In this document: in pieces, positions 10,985-23,215 of the stretch
How positions within the stretch are numbered: the stretch's first letter is position 1
Layout: each line of letters begins with the position of its first letter
Source of the DNA: Cornus controversa
Taxonomy: Eukaryota > Streptophyta > Magnoliopsida > Cornales > Cornaceae
Reading direction: 5' to 3'
DNA length: 64,000 nucleotides
Assembly: GCA_026545225.1 (NCBI GenBank)
Contig: CM048849.1
Coordinates: 12,159,541-12,223,540, forward strand
Translations under genes and position numbers: made by a program
The notes under the pieces: generated by a model
Databases searched by the model: none
Told to the model about the DNA's origin: nothing
What the model saw: the letters and a program-made list of their open reading frames with translations, nothing else

Positions 10985-11100
10985 TTCGGAATGGGCCCAT
11001 ATTGGACCCAGAGGTGGGCCCCCGAGAGTGGGCCCCAAAAATAATTTTCCGGCCACCGGCGCCGGCGGCACGCGCCCCCACGCGCCGGCGAACGCGTGGC
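10985..11100. other. GC-rich block in the element 2 LTR
   Basis: A GC-rich, CpG-rich stretch in an otherwise AT-rich LTR, next to a T-run of about 19 nt. Equivalent blocks lie at 17818-17935, 20676-20766, 55270-55365 and 57455-57540, with shared words such as GTGGGGGCGC and GGCCCAC on the sense strand of the LTR. A promoter or RNA-structure role is inferred. Confidence 0.6.
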
Positions 11101-12277
11101 CCCTTTTCCTTTTTTTTTTTTTTTTTTTCTTTTCTTTCTTCTTCCTTCTTCCTCGGCTGAAGCTCCAGCGGCCAACAATGGAGGCCGAGCTTCCCGATCA
11201 CTTTCCGATCACTTCCGAGCACCGAATCGCGCATATGAATATACCATTGAACTCGTATCGATCTAAGCTACGTATTGGTACCAAAATTATCCCCTCTCGC
11301 GGACTAAATCAAAAACGCCCAATTTCAAGTTTCGAAAATCTAAAATTTTAAACTCAATTTCCCGTCAATCTACCCAACGGTTCATAACAAAACTTTCAAG
11401 GATTGTTCTAGGAAGTAAGATCTACCTTTTAATCGAAACAAAATCCCTCAAAAATGATAAACACAGTAGACCCAATTTTCATGTTCGTATATATATACAC
11501 CCGCCTATACAATCATATATACATGTATATACATATGCAAAAATACTCTAAAACAGTACCAAAACTCCAAAATGCTAATGTTTAATTCACAGAATTATTC
11601 TTAGCATGCAAAATCATTTAATTTCATAAATAAATGCATACAAATTTCTAGCAATATGTTTATACAATTAGCATAATTAATTCTCACAAAATTTATCAAC
11701 AGAGAAAACAACATACAATTATATACAAATTTCCAAAATAAACACAAATCCTCAAACCTAGACTATGCATACGGATTCAAAGGGGAAGAGAAGAATCAAA
11801 CTTGCCTTTTTTCCTGACGAATCAACTTGTTCACCCGATCGTCACTCCCTTCTCTCTTTCGTTTACTCGCTCTTAGTTCTGTGCGTAAAACAACGGCAAC
11901 CCTAATTTCTTCTTCTTTTCTTTTCCTTTTTGTCTTAATTATTCTTTTATTTATTTTCCTCAAACTAATTAAAAATCAAATTAATAATACCAACAATAGC
12001 AATAAAAATATTATTACAACCCTAGGCCCATCATTTTAAACATAACCTTAGCCCACTCATACTAGCCCAAATTCCTCCCTAGCCCAACCCAAAACATTTA
12101 AATAAAATAACACACAATTAATACCAATTCACATAAAATGATAAAATGCATGTATAAAAGACAAGCAACTCACCTACAATGATAATTTATATTAAAAAAA
12201 CATTTCACATGAATTAATAAAATAAAGTAATAATGTAAAGAGATTAAATTGACACCTAAATTTTCCGGGGTATTACA

Positions 12278-12290
12278 TTCTTCCCCCCTA
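12278..12290 (-). promoter_or_regulatory. Polypurine tract of element 2
   Basis: On the minus strand TAGGGGGGAAGAA directly precedes the LTR start TGTAATACC, the expected position of the plus-strand primer. Confidence 0.88.
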
Positions 12291-15200
12291 ACAGAGGAAT
12301 TCCGTCCTCGGAATTCAGCTCATACCTGAAAGAAAAAGCTCTGGATATTTTGCTATTATCTCATCCTCCTTTTCCCAAGTGGACTCCACCTAATTGTGGT
12401 GACTCCACTGAACCCGAACTTAAAGGAATAATCTTAAGATGAGAGAATTGATTACTATGGTCATGAGTACAGTACGGTTACTCTACATTTGTTGGATCTA
12501 GCTGCAACTCAATCTCCCTAACCTCAATGTGTTGATCAATAACACCCTCCTTACGAAATTTCCATAACATAGATACATAAAAGATATGATACACCCTGTG
12601 CATTGTGTTTAGTAACATTTCTATATACACTACTGCCCTGATCCCATCAGTAATCATGAAAGGAGCCAAAAAACAAAATGAGGTGACAACCTCCCTTTTT
12701 TTTTTTTTTAAACCGCATTACTTTCTTCATGGGAGAAACCTTGAATAGAACCTGATCCCCCACCTTGAACTCTAGTGCACGAGTTCTTCGGTCAGCATAA
12801 CTTTTCTATCTGCTCTATGCAGTCCGCATACGGTCTCTAATAAGGACAACTATTTCTGACGTGTCCTTGATGAACTCAGGACCCAAAAACCTATTCTCTC
12901 TAACTTCCAACCAGTAACCCAACGATCTACAGGTCGTCCGTACAGAGCCTTAAATGGTGCCATACCAATAGTCTTTTGATAACTATTGTTATAGAAAAAC
13001 TCAACTAGCAGCAAGTAATTCTCTCAATTACCCTTGAAGTTAAGTACACATGCTCACAAAATACCCTCCAGAATCTGATTAACATTCTCAGTCTGACTGA
13101 GGGTAATTAGTTGTACTGAGGTGCAGAGCTGTACACATTGTCTGCTGAAAACCCTCCTAAATCCCTGAAATAAAATTCAGATCTCTATTCGACAGAATGA
13201 ACAAAGGCACACCATGAAGCTTCATTATCTCTGCAATGTAAAGCTTCGCATACTACTCTAAGGTGTAACTCAAGCGTACGACAAGAAATGTGATAATTTC
13301 GTCAGTCTATCCACTATCACCCAAATAACATCATGGTTTTGTTGTGAGGTGGGAAGTCCCACATTGAAATCCATAAAGAGGCTTTCCCACTTCCACTCCG
13401 GTATAGGCAGTGGTTGCAAAGACTCCGACAGTCTCTGGTGATCAATCTTGATCATCTGACCACTGCTGCACTTAGAGACAAATATAGTTATGTCCCTCTT
13501 CATGCCTGCCCACCAAAACTGTCATTTCAGGTCTTGGTACATCTTATCCCCTCTCAAGCGTACCAAAAACTGAGAACTGTAAGCCTCACTCATCATGCCC
13601 GCCTCCATCTGTACCCACTGTATAAAATGGTACCTATCCAGATTTCAACTCAACTACCTTCTTTACACACTACGGGTTAGTAAGCTGATCTGAAATTACC
13701 CTCCAAATGATAGTAGGTGTGACCACTACACATGCTACAAAAATATCAGCTATATCATCAACATTTTTCCTGTGAAAACATATACTACAACCTCTTATGG
13801 TCGTTGAACAAAAGTCTTTCCCAAGAGATAATGTCACCAGGTCCTCATGGCAGAGTCCACACACACCCCAGACCTTACAATGATGCATCGGTACATACCA
13901 AGTACTCAATGCCACACTAAAGGGTAACTAGAACAGGTGCAGTTGTTAACCTGTTCTTTAACTCATCAAATGTCGTCTAAGAAGAATCATTGGAAACGAA
14001 AGGCACACCCTTTTTTTGTAGGTACATGGGTGAGATGGCTAACAATCTTTGAAAAGCCCTGACTGAACCTACAACAATAACCAACTACCCCAGAAAACTA
14101 CGAATCACCATGGGTGAGGTAGGTTGCCCCCACTCTATATCGCGGACACCTTGCTTTGATCTACCGCTATCCTTTCTCAAATACTATATGACCCAAGAAC
14201 TTCACCTCCCTCTGCCAGAAATCATACTTCTCAAACTTTGCCTACAACTGGTGATCTCTCAGTGTCTACTAAATGATACAAAGATGTCTGGCATGATCCT
14301 CCTCTGATCTAGAAGTAGGCCTGGTGCCTGAAGCTAGGTAAATTACAAAGTCTATCCCACGACTCGGTAGTAGTCTTGAAATTTCCTAAAACACATCCTG
14401 AAAGTCTCGTACCACTGGAATGGGATCCGTAGAAACCGTATTTCCCTCCGGAGACTTCTCACTATTAAAGAATGGGCAAGTTCTAGACCCTTCATTTGAT
14501 TACGGTATAGCAACCAAATACACCTCCTGACTCGGTATAACAAAAAGAATTGCCTAATCATGGCAATTGACATGGGCATGATAATGCGATAACAAATCCA
14601 TCCTGAGTTTGACATCATATGAATTCATGTCTAGGACCAAAAGGTCTGCCAAGAACCTGAGATTGCCAACGCCTATAGTGACTTGACTACAGCGTTCTCG
14701 TAATACTGTACTAACTCCCAATGGTGTATTTATAGTAAGTGGAGAACTACACGACTGAGTAAGTATACCCGATATCCTAACAAATGACTGAGATACAAAA
14801 GAGTGAGATGCCTCAGTCTCAAATAAGAACACGATCAAAGTTAACCTTTATCGGAACCCTACCCTCAATCGCCTAAGGAGTCTGTTCATCATATGGCATG
14901 ACGTTGTAGACCCTTCCATAGTTCATCTATTGAATAGATTGCCTTGCTATTTCCATTTTTCTTTTCCACTATCTGGCTAGCGGAGGATCTATCATTTCTT
15001 TTCTCCCCTATCATTTCCTATAATCCCACCTTATTTGACAGTGCTGCAACGCAACATTAACCACCTGAGTGTAAATGGAATAAGCTAGATTACTCACAAT
15101 GACCTGTCGAATAGTCTAAATCAATCTCTTCACAAAATAGCTCACCTTCTTCCCTTCAGTGTTCACCTCCTCAGGTGCAACAAAGATAAATTGGTGAACT

Positions 15201-15626
15201 CCTATTCCGACCCTGTGATTGTCCTGTCATTCTTCTGTAAGTCCAGGAATTCCCTTATGTGAAAGAGTTTTGCATCCTTCCCAACTGTTAGGCTGTTCCA
15301 CTGGTACTGGAACATGCGCCATTTGCAGTGGCTGTTGGGGTGGCTGCTGATTCTAAAGAGCAGTTGCCACTCCTGTAGCTACAGCCTAAATTACCATGGC
15401 TGCCAAATCGAGAGGAAGTTCAACATTTCCATCCTGAACATTATCCTGACCTTAGTTATGGTTTGCTTTCCTACTCCTACGGGTGACATCTAAATAAGCC
15501 CCAATAATAAACTAAGACGTATCGAGTACAATGAATCCTCTACTTAGATTCTATTTATCAGAAAACGCAACGCGGAAGATACCCAACGATGGACCCTACA
15601 GACCCGAGGATACTTGAACCTGGAAT
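12291..15626 (-). pseudogene. Element 2 interior: decayed gag-pol remnants
   Basis: Minus-strand fragments occur in pol order. Protease-like sequence lies at 14554-14838 (EASHSFVSQSFV, then LDMNSYDVKL). A reverse transcriptase C-terminal part lies near 14100-14340 and an RNase H-like trace near 13850. Integrase zinc-binding and core-start sequence lies at 13270-13503 (LPIPEWKWE, WVIVDRLTK). An integrase C-terminal part lies near 12480-12830 (VGDQVLFKVSP-like, HIFYVSML). These match Tekay/Del-type pol. The region is short for the lineage and broken in very many places, so it is a fossil despite the young LTRs. Confidence 0.8.
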
Positions 15627-15638
15627 GCTCTGATACCA
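15627..15638 (-). promoter_or_regulatory. Primer-binding site of element 2 (initiator Met tRNA)
   Basis: On the minus strand TGGTATCAGAGC, a full match to the complement of the plant initiator Met tRNA 3' end, lies 2 nt inside the 5' LTR. Confidence 0.95.
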
Positions 15639-15640
15639 AA

Positions 15641-17933
15641 TGAAATACCCCCCCAAAATTTCGCGCATGAGGTGGCCAGTCTCATACACAAAACCTGGAA
15701 GATACATACAACTGGTAGCAACAAGCATAGAATACAAAAGATATAATGAACAATTTTCTAATTGCAGAAAAGAAAGTTCCTCTGAATTAAAAAATAACTG
15801 TTAACTAAACAAGTATATGTCCGGTAATACAATTTGGAAGTCCTGTAACCCAAGGACCCCTTAACCAGAATGAACCAAAGTTTTTAATTCTAAAATTAAT
15901 ACCAACAATCAAAGTCTCAAAAGGTCATAGTATGACTCTTGAAGAAGACAAGTTCCTACCCTGTGATGAGACGTCTGCTACAACCAAACCCTAAAACTCT
16001 ATCCTCGCGGTGGAACCTGTCTGAAACCTGAAATATCAACAAAGTGGGTTAAACCCACGAGCAAGTTCTATCTACTACATCCCAATCAGAGAACCAATAT
16101 ACATACCCTCAGTATAAGGGACATAAAATAAGTCTATAGATTTAACCTACAAGTTATTCTTTTACCCAGTTTCGTGTTTCCAAAACAACAGTCAATATTT
16201 ATAATATTCCACCCAAACCCTTATTATGCAAACGTGAACACATTCCTTACGTTCAGCAGAAATAAACATAATATAAAATAATATCAAGTTTAAGCAATCC
16301 TAACATGCCATCATTTAATCTTTTGATACCTTAATAGGTATAGATATATACATACTAGTCATTTCCTATTTAGCTCATGTTTTCAGAAGTAAAATCATCT
16401 TATACATTGTTCCAACACACCCTTATCATCCAACAATGAACACATTCTTTAAGTTCAAAATAAAGAAAACATGTGCATACACATATAGATACCTTATTAG
16501 ATATGGGCGATCCTGACACGCCAAATAAAATGTATAGATACCTTATTAGGTATGGGCGATCCTGACACGCCGGGCAATCCTGACATGCCAAATAAAATGC
16601 ATAGATACCTTATTAGGTATGGGCGATCCTGACACGCCGGGCAATCCTTACATGCCAAATAAAATATATAGATACCTTATTAGGTATGGGCGATCCTGAC
16701 ACGCCGGGCAATCCTTACATGCCAAAATAAAATGCATAGATACATTCCAATATGCAATATAAAATAACAAGGTGCATTATGATTTAAATTTGCACAACCG
16801 TTATTTCAAATCATCCAACATGAAATTATCATCATAAGACAAATCGTTCACAAGTAGACTATAATCAAGTATTTGATGGGCATTTATATCCTTAAAGGAA
16901 AAAATATATTCCAATAAACCAATTAACCCAAGCATCCGTTATAGAAGCAATTTCCCAACTCAACCTTCAATGCACTCAAATATATGAGGGAGTCTAAACC
17001 TAACTTTTATCTAGGTTTCTGGGCATATTCTACTGCTAAGAACACTATTAAATCATGCTGGAATTTTCTAGAATTTTTGAGAATTTTAAAAATTATTATT
17101 CTAGCAAAAAGAAAATAAACATAATTCGAGGCATACTTTTACAACCAACACAATCACAAGGGAGACTCATTTTGACATGAAATTTAAAACCCAAGTGCAT
17201 TTTAATCCTATAAAGTTACCTAAATTTTTTCTAGAATTTTCTGGAATTTTAAAATATTTTCTAAAAATAAAAGAAGGTGAAAATCCAACTTTTAGACACT
17301 TTAAAAATAAATTGAACAACAAGGAAAGATTATTTTGAGTTGAAAATTTAAACCCAAGTGTATTTATCCTCCAGAGAATTACAATAAAAATTTGGGAAGT
17401 TTTGGAATTATAAAAGTATTTTCTAAAATTACAGAAAGTGAAAAACTCAACTTTTGGACACTTTAAAAATCAATTGAACAACAAGAAAAGATCATTTTGA
17501 GTTGAAACTTTAAACCCAAGTGTATTTAGCCTCCAGAGAGCTATAGTAAAAATTTCGGAATTTTCGGAAATTTCTAACTATTTTCTAAAATTAAAGAGGC
17601 TGAAAAATCCAGTTTTTAGACACTTTAAAAATTAATTTAAAGATAATGGTAAATAATTTTGATATGAAATTTAAACCCCAAGCCCCTTAAGCTCCCAGGA
17701 AGTTTACATAAAATTTTGGAAATTTTTAGAATTATAAAAGTATTTTAAAAAAATAATTTTTCCAGATTTTCAAGTTTTCCCAAAAATTTCAAAAATACAA
17801 AATAAATATCAAAACAATTCGGAATGGGCCCATATTGGACCCAGAGGTGGGCCCCCGAGAGTGGGCCCCAAAAATAATTTTCCGGCCACCGGCGCCGGCG
17901 GCACGCGCCCCCACGCGCCGGCGAACGCGTGGC

Positions 17934-17964
<31 letters not shown>

Positions 17965-19112
17965 TTTTCTTTCTTCTTCCTTCTTCCTCGGCTGAAGCTC
18001 CAGCGGCCAACAATGGAGGCCGAGCTTCCCGATCACTTTCCGATCACTTCCGAGCACCGAATCGCGCATATGAATATACCATTGAACTCGTATCGATCTA
18101 AGCTACGTATTGGTACCAAAATTATCCCCTCTCGCGGACTAAATCAAAAACGCCCAATTTCAAGTTTCGAAAATCTAAAATTTTAAACTCAATTTCCCGT
18201 CAATCTACCCAACGGTTCATAACAAAACTTTCAAGGATTGTTCTAGGAAGTAAGATCTACCTTTTAATCGAAACAAAATCCCTCAAAAATGATAAACACA
18301 GTAGACCCAATTTTCATGTTCGTATATATATACACCCGCCTATACAATCATATATACATGTATATACATATGCAAAAATACTCTAAAACAGTACCAAAAC
18401 TCCAAAATGCTAATGTTTAATTCACAGAATTATTCTTAGCATGCAAAATCATTTAATTTCATAAATAAATGCATACAAATTTCTAGCAATATGTTTATAC
18501 AATTAGCATAATTAATTCTCACAAAATTTATCAACAGAGAAAACAACATACAATTATATACAAATTTCCAAAATAAACACAAATCCTCAAACCTAGACTA
18601 TGCATACGGATTCAAAGGGGAAGAGAAGAATCAAACTTGCCTTTTTTCCTGACGAATCAACTTGTTCACCCGATCGTCACTCCCTTCTCTCTTTCGTTTA
18701 CTCGCTCTTAGTTCTGTGCGTAAAACAACGGCAACCCTAATTTCTTCTTCTTTTCTTTTCCTTTTTGTCTTAATTATTCTTTTATTTATTTTCCTCAAAC
18801 TAATTAAAAATCAAATTAATAATACCAACAATAGCAATAAAAATATTATTACAACCCTAGGCCCATCATTTTAAACATAACCTTAGCCCACTCATACTAG
18901 CCCAAATTCCTCCCTAGCCCAACCCAAAACATTTAAATAAAATAACACACAATTAATACCAATTCACATAAAATGATAAAATGCATGTATAAAAGACAAG
19001 CAACTCACCTACAATGATAATTTATATTAAAAAAACATTTCACATGAATTAATAAAATAAAGTAATAATGTAAAGAGATTAAATTGACACCTAAATTTTC
19101 CGGGGTATTACA
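15641..19112 (-). mobile_element. 5' LTR of element 2
   Basis: 3472 bp, nearly identical to 8808-12277. The length difference equals a T-run of 21 against 19. Tandem array at 16473-16738 and GC-rich block at about 17818-17935. Confidence 0.95.
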
Positions 19113-20070
19113 CCGGGAATCCTGAAATGCCAAATATAATGCATAAATACCTTATTAGGTATTAGGCGATCCCTACGCCCCTTGGAAATCCCAACATGCC
19201 AAATATTATGCATAGATACCTTATTAGGTATTAGGTGATCCCGACATGCCTGGCAATCCTGACATGCCAAATATAATGTATAGATACCTTATTAGGTATT
19301 AGGCGATCCCGATACACCTGACAATCTTGACATTCCAAATATAATGTATAGATACCTTATTAGGTATTAGGCAATCTCAACATGCCTGGCAATCCTAACA
19401 TACCAAATATAATATATAGATACCTTATTAGGTATTAGGCAATCTTGACACGCCTTGGCAATCCCAACATGCCAACTATAATGCACAGATACCTTATTAG
19501 GTATTAGGCGATCCTGACATGCCTGGGAATCTTGACATGCTAAATATAATGTACATGTACCGTATTAGGTATTAGGCGATCCCCACACACCTAGAAATCC
19601 TGACATTCCAAATATAATGTATAGATACCTTATTAGGTATTAGGCGATCCCAACATGTCTCGCAATCCTAACATACCAAATATAATATATAGATACCTTA
19701 TTAGGTATTAGGCGATCCCAATATGTCTGGCAATCCTAACATACCAAATATAATATATAGATACCTTATTAGGTATTAGGCAATCCCGACATGCATTGGC
19801 AATGCCAACATGCCAAATATAATGCACAGATACCTTATTAGGTATTAGGTGATCCTGACATACGTGGGAATCCTGACATGCGAAATATAATGAATAGATA
19901 CCTTATTAGGTATTAGGCGACCCTGACACGCTTGGGAATCCTGACATGCCAAATAGATACCTTATTAGGTATTAGGCAATCCCGACATGCCTTGGCATTC
20001 CCAACAAGCCAAATATAATGTATTGATACTTTATTAGGTATTAGGTGATCCTGACACGCCTGCATAATTG
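19113..20070. repeat. Tandem array with TACCTTATTAGGTA cores, right part
   Basis: About fourteen units of roughly 65-70 bp, the continuation of 8500-8807. Units carry GACATGCCTGG, CAATCCTGACATGCC and the TACCTTATTAGGTA core. Units diverge from each other by several substitutions, so the array is not young. Confidence 0.92.
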
Positions 20071-20675
20071 ACATTTAAATAAAAATCTAACATACTTAAA
20101 AGCATGCTAATTAATATCATGTAAATTCTATCCTCCCATTTATTAATTTAAACAAATAAAAAAAATAACACAACATACTATGAATGTAAATGAGTTTATC
20201 ATACTCCCATAAACTATTTTAAACACCATACAATTAATCAATGACATTTATTCAAACAAAGAAACAATTAAAGAAAATTAAACAATTAATTAAAAGAAAA
20301 CCCCACAATAAAGCCAACACCTCAATTTAAACATGAATCATCTAAACCTAGCTCTAATGCTAGGTTTCCACGCCTATTCAATTCCTAAAAACCATATTTA
20401 ATTATTTTTGAATTTTTTGAAAAATTTTAAAATATTTCCAAAATAAAAGGAAATAAAAATCTAGTTTTGAGGCACATTTTTCATGCTAGTTTAATCACAA
20501 GGAAACTTCATTTTGACTTGAAATTTAAAGCCCAAGAGTATTTTGTCCCTAAAAGATTACGTAAATTTTTTGGAAATATTCTGGAATTTAAAAGTAATTT
20601 TAAAAATTGTTTTTCCTAATTTTCCAATTTAAAATCAATTTGAAAACAATTAAAAAAAATTAAAATATTTCGGAC

Positions 20676-20766
20676 TGGGCCCGGCGAGTCTGACCCAACT
20701 GACTCTTCCTGGTCCCCGGCCGGATGCGCATGCACCCCCACGCACTGTCGGGGCACGTGGCCCCCT
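20676..20766. other. GC-rich block in outer LTR copy A
   Basis: The counterpart of 10985-11100, followed by a long pyrimidine tract (about 20761-20835). It shows that the block is kept in another LTR subfamily. Confidence 0.55.
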
Positions 20767-22134
20767 TTTTTTCTTTTTCTTTCTTTTTTTCTTTTCTTCT
20801 TTCTATTTTTTTTCCTCTTCTTCTTCCTTCTTTTTCCTGCAACTCTTTCCAGCAACGTGACTTTAAATGGCAGCCATTTTCCTGGCCATTTTTCGATCAC
20901 TTTCGGGCACTCAATCGTGCGTATGAATATACTATTGAACTCGTCTCATTCTAAGCTAAGCATTGGTACCAAAATCACCACCTTTCGCGGCCTAAATAAA
21001 AAACGCCTAATTTTAAGTTTTACAAATCTAAAATTTCAAACTCAAATTCTCATTAATCTCCCCAACGGTTCACAACCAAATTTTCAAGGATTGTTCGGGG
21101 AAGCAAGATCTACCCTATTAATCGAATCAAAAACATTAAACCCAAATTTCATGTTCGTACATATATATATATACTCGCTTATACAGTCATATATTCATGC
21201 ATATACATATGAAAAAAAACCTTATAGCACAGATTCTTCAAGTTTTATTCACAGAATCATCCTTAGCGTGCATAATCATTTAATTTCATAATTAAATACA
21301 TAAAAAAAATTCATGCAACATGTATATACAAAAAATATATGTCTACAGATTCAAAGCAGAAGAGAAGACTTTGAATTTTCCTTTTTGACGAACACGAACT
21401 CGTCCCGATGAATCACTCATTTTCTCCCTTCTATATTGCATCTACGCTCTTTCGGTCTCTGTATGTGTAAACGACAGAAACCCTAACCCCTTTTCTTTTT
21501 CTTGTATTTTAATTTTATTTCTAGAAAACTAAAATAGAAATTCCTAAATAATTATATTAATAAATATAAAATACTTAGCCCACCTATAAATAAAATATAT
21601 ATAGCCCAACCCAACAGTATAACCCAACCTAAAAATTAAAAATTAAAGAACATGCAGCCCAAAAATCCATATATTTTATTTAAAAGAAAAAAAAAATTAT
21701 ATTTAAAAAAAATATTTTATGCACGATTAAACTCATTCAACACTTAGCAATAATTCAAACCTCCACATTAAACACATAAAAACAGGCATTGACAAAATTA
21801 ATTAAAACATTTAAATAATTTAAAACCCAACTAAATAGTAATAAATAAATAAAAACTCAATTAAATAATTAGAACCCAATTTAAATATCCTCAAAATTTA
21901 CGAGGTATTACAGATGGTAAGACAAGCAGCTGCTCGTTGGAACGAAAATTGATTTGAAAATAAAAAAAAGAGGCTCATTGAAATCAACAATTTTGACACA
22001 CAAGTGCTAGTGGGAGCCGATGAATTGAACTTGAGTTCGCCTGTCATATTTTTTCTTCTTTTATTATTTGCATAGTATATATATGTATCTATATATATAT
22101 ATATGTATGTGTATATATATATATGACGGAAGTT

Positions 22135-22912
22135 ATTTTGACGATTGTCCATCAGGGATGAAGCCGATGGTGCCATCTCCGGCGGTGACGCAACAGAATG
22201 TAAAGATTACTAGGAATTGATAGGTTCTGACACCATGTTAGAAATAAAGAAACTCAAGTTGACTTTATATAACTCACGTTGAGTTTGAGGGGGATATTAA
22301 ATTATATATTTCTTATTGTATCTACTATTAGATTATATATCTTTTGCTCAACCACATACGTTTCTTACACCTTCTCCCAAACCATCTAGGACTAAGATTT
22401 CTTCTACGATTGATCATCGGGGATGAAGCGGATGGTGTCATCCCCAGTGGTGAGGGTGATCGACAATGAAGAGTACCAACAAGTGATAGGCTTTGATACC
22501 ATAATAGAAATAAAGAAAGAGAATTGAACTTGACTTGAACTATCATATTTTTTCTTTTATTATCTACATAATATATGTATATATATATATATACATATAT
22601 ATATAAGGCAAAAGATATTTTGACGATTGTCCATCGCAGATGAAGTTGATGGTGCCATCTCGGCAGTGACGCAATAGAATGTGAAGACTACCAGAAATTG
22701 ATAGACTCTAATACCATGTTAGAAATAGAGAAAGATAATTCTATTTGATTGAATTAATTTGTGAAAAATACATAATCTTGGAGGCTAAGTAAATTTAGGA
22801 GACAAGAAATCCTAGTCGTAGATGGCTTAAGAGAAGGTGTAAGAAAGTTATGTGTTTTAGAAAAAGATATATAATTTAACAGCTGATATAATACTAAATA
22901 TATAATCTAACA
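22135..22912 (-). mobile_element. Small TRIM-like LTR cluster, copy A
   Basis: A 196-bp LTR (22717-22912, TGTTAGATTATA...TTTCTAACA on the minus strand) is followed by a primer-site-like TGGTATTAGAGTC (22704-22716). Two more primer-site/leader segments of about 115 bp lie at 22135-22240 and 22400-22515, and a piece of the LTR lies in the opposite orientation at about 22310-22395. No coding sequence. Terminal-repeat elements in miniature (TRIM) look like this and often form arrays. Degenerate copy. Confidence 0.6.
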
Positions 22913-23137
22913 AATACCTATTTAAGGAATTTCGAAATTTTCTTCATTCCACAACCGAGAAATTGGAGAACCAAAACACCAATTAAGGAATTATAATTTA
23001 GCATATATTCATGCTACAATAATCAAAATATAAAACTGCAAAAAAGTTTTAGAAAAAAAATTATGAAACTTTCGTAGAGAAAAGGGGTTGTACTAGAAAT
23101 TCGTACTTAACAACTGAGCAGGCTAGTCAGAGCATAC

Positions 23138-23215
23138 CAGTCGGATTGGAGTTTTCACATAGTGTTCTGATCCATCAGTCGGAGTGAAAACGAAATTGAA
23201 AATCTCCTTTGACAT
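23138..23215 (-). other. Exon-like short reading frame in the duplicated flank, copy A
   Basis: An ATG at 23215 opens 26 codons (MSKEIFNFVFTPTDGSEHYV...) that run to a possible GT donor at 23137, behind a CT-rich leader-like stretch. The duplicate at 54017-54093 keeps the frame but most differences change the amino acid, so protein-level selection is doubtful. Product not recognised. Confidence 0.2.

Larger units (their letters stand above)
8808..12277 (-). mobile_element. 3' LTR of element 2
   Basis: Read on the minus strand it starts TGTAATACCCC and ends GGGGTATTTCA, giving 11-bp terminal inverted ends with one mismatch. It contains a tandem array (9640-9905), a GC-rich block (10985-11100) and a pyrimidine run. 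Length 3470 bp. The reading frames inside it are not supported as genes. Confidence 0.95.
8808..19112 (-). mobile_element. Tekay/Del-like Ty3/gypsy element, complete ends, decayed interior (element 2)
   Basis: Two 3.47-kb LTRs (8808-12277 and 15641-19112) flank a 3.36-kb interior with a primer site for initiator Met tRNA and a polypurine tract. The 5-bp direct repeat CCGGG lies at 8803-8807 and 19113-19117. By eye the LTRs differ by only two substitutions plus a 2-nt change in a T-run, suggesting insertion within tens of thousands of years if a rate near 1.3e-8 per site per year holds. The interior holds gag-pol remnants broken in very many places, so the copy must have moved with proteins supplied by another element. 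LTR length, primer type and pol fragments fit Tekay/Del chromoviruses. Confidence 0.92.
8420..21912 (-). mobile_element. Tekay/Del-like LTR (outer copy A), interrupted by element 2
   Basis: Read on the minus strand it begins TGTAATACCTC at 21912, and the body spans 21912-19118 and 8807-about 8420. Tandem repeats, a GC-rich block and a long pyrimidine tract occur in the same order as in the LTRs of element 2, but the sequence is a different subfamily. No internal coding region is seen, so it looks like a solo LTR, and its low-coordinate end is not clear. Element 2 sits inside its tandem array with a CCGGG duplication. The whole nest separates the two parts of host flank copy A. Confidence 0.7.

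Noticed and set aside
10912-11351. Arg/Lys-rich or Phe-rich frames across the GC-rich block and T-run, also at 17789-18186 and 20616-20954
   Set aside because: Homopolymer tract translations in LTRs.
11827-12039. 70-codon frame with a hydrophobic stretch, repeated at 18662-18874
   Set aside because: It lies in the element 2 LTR and is duplicated only because the LTR is; AT-rich sequence gives hydrophobic frames by chance.
19113-20070. Regularly spaced palindromic repeats resembling a CRISPR array
   Set aside because: The intervening sequences are themselves repeated, the setting is plant nuclear DNA inside an LTR, and no cas genes are present.
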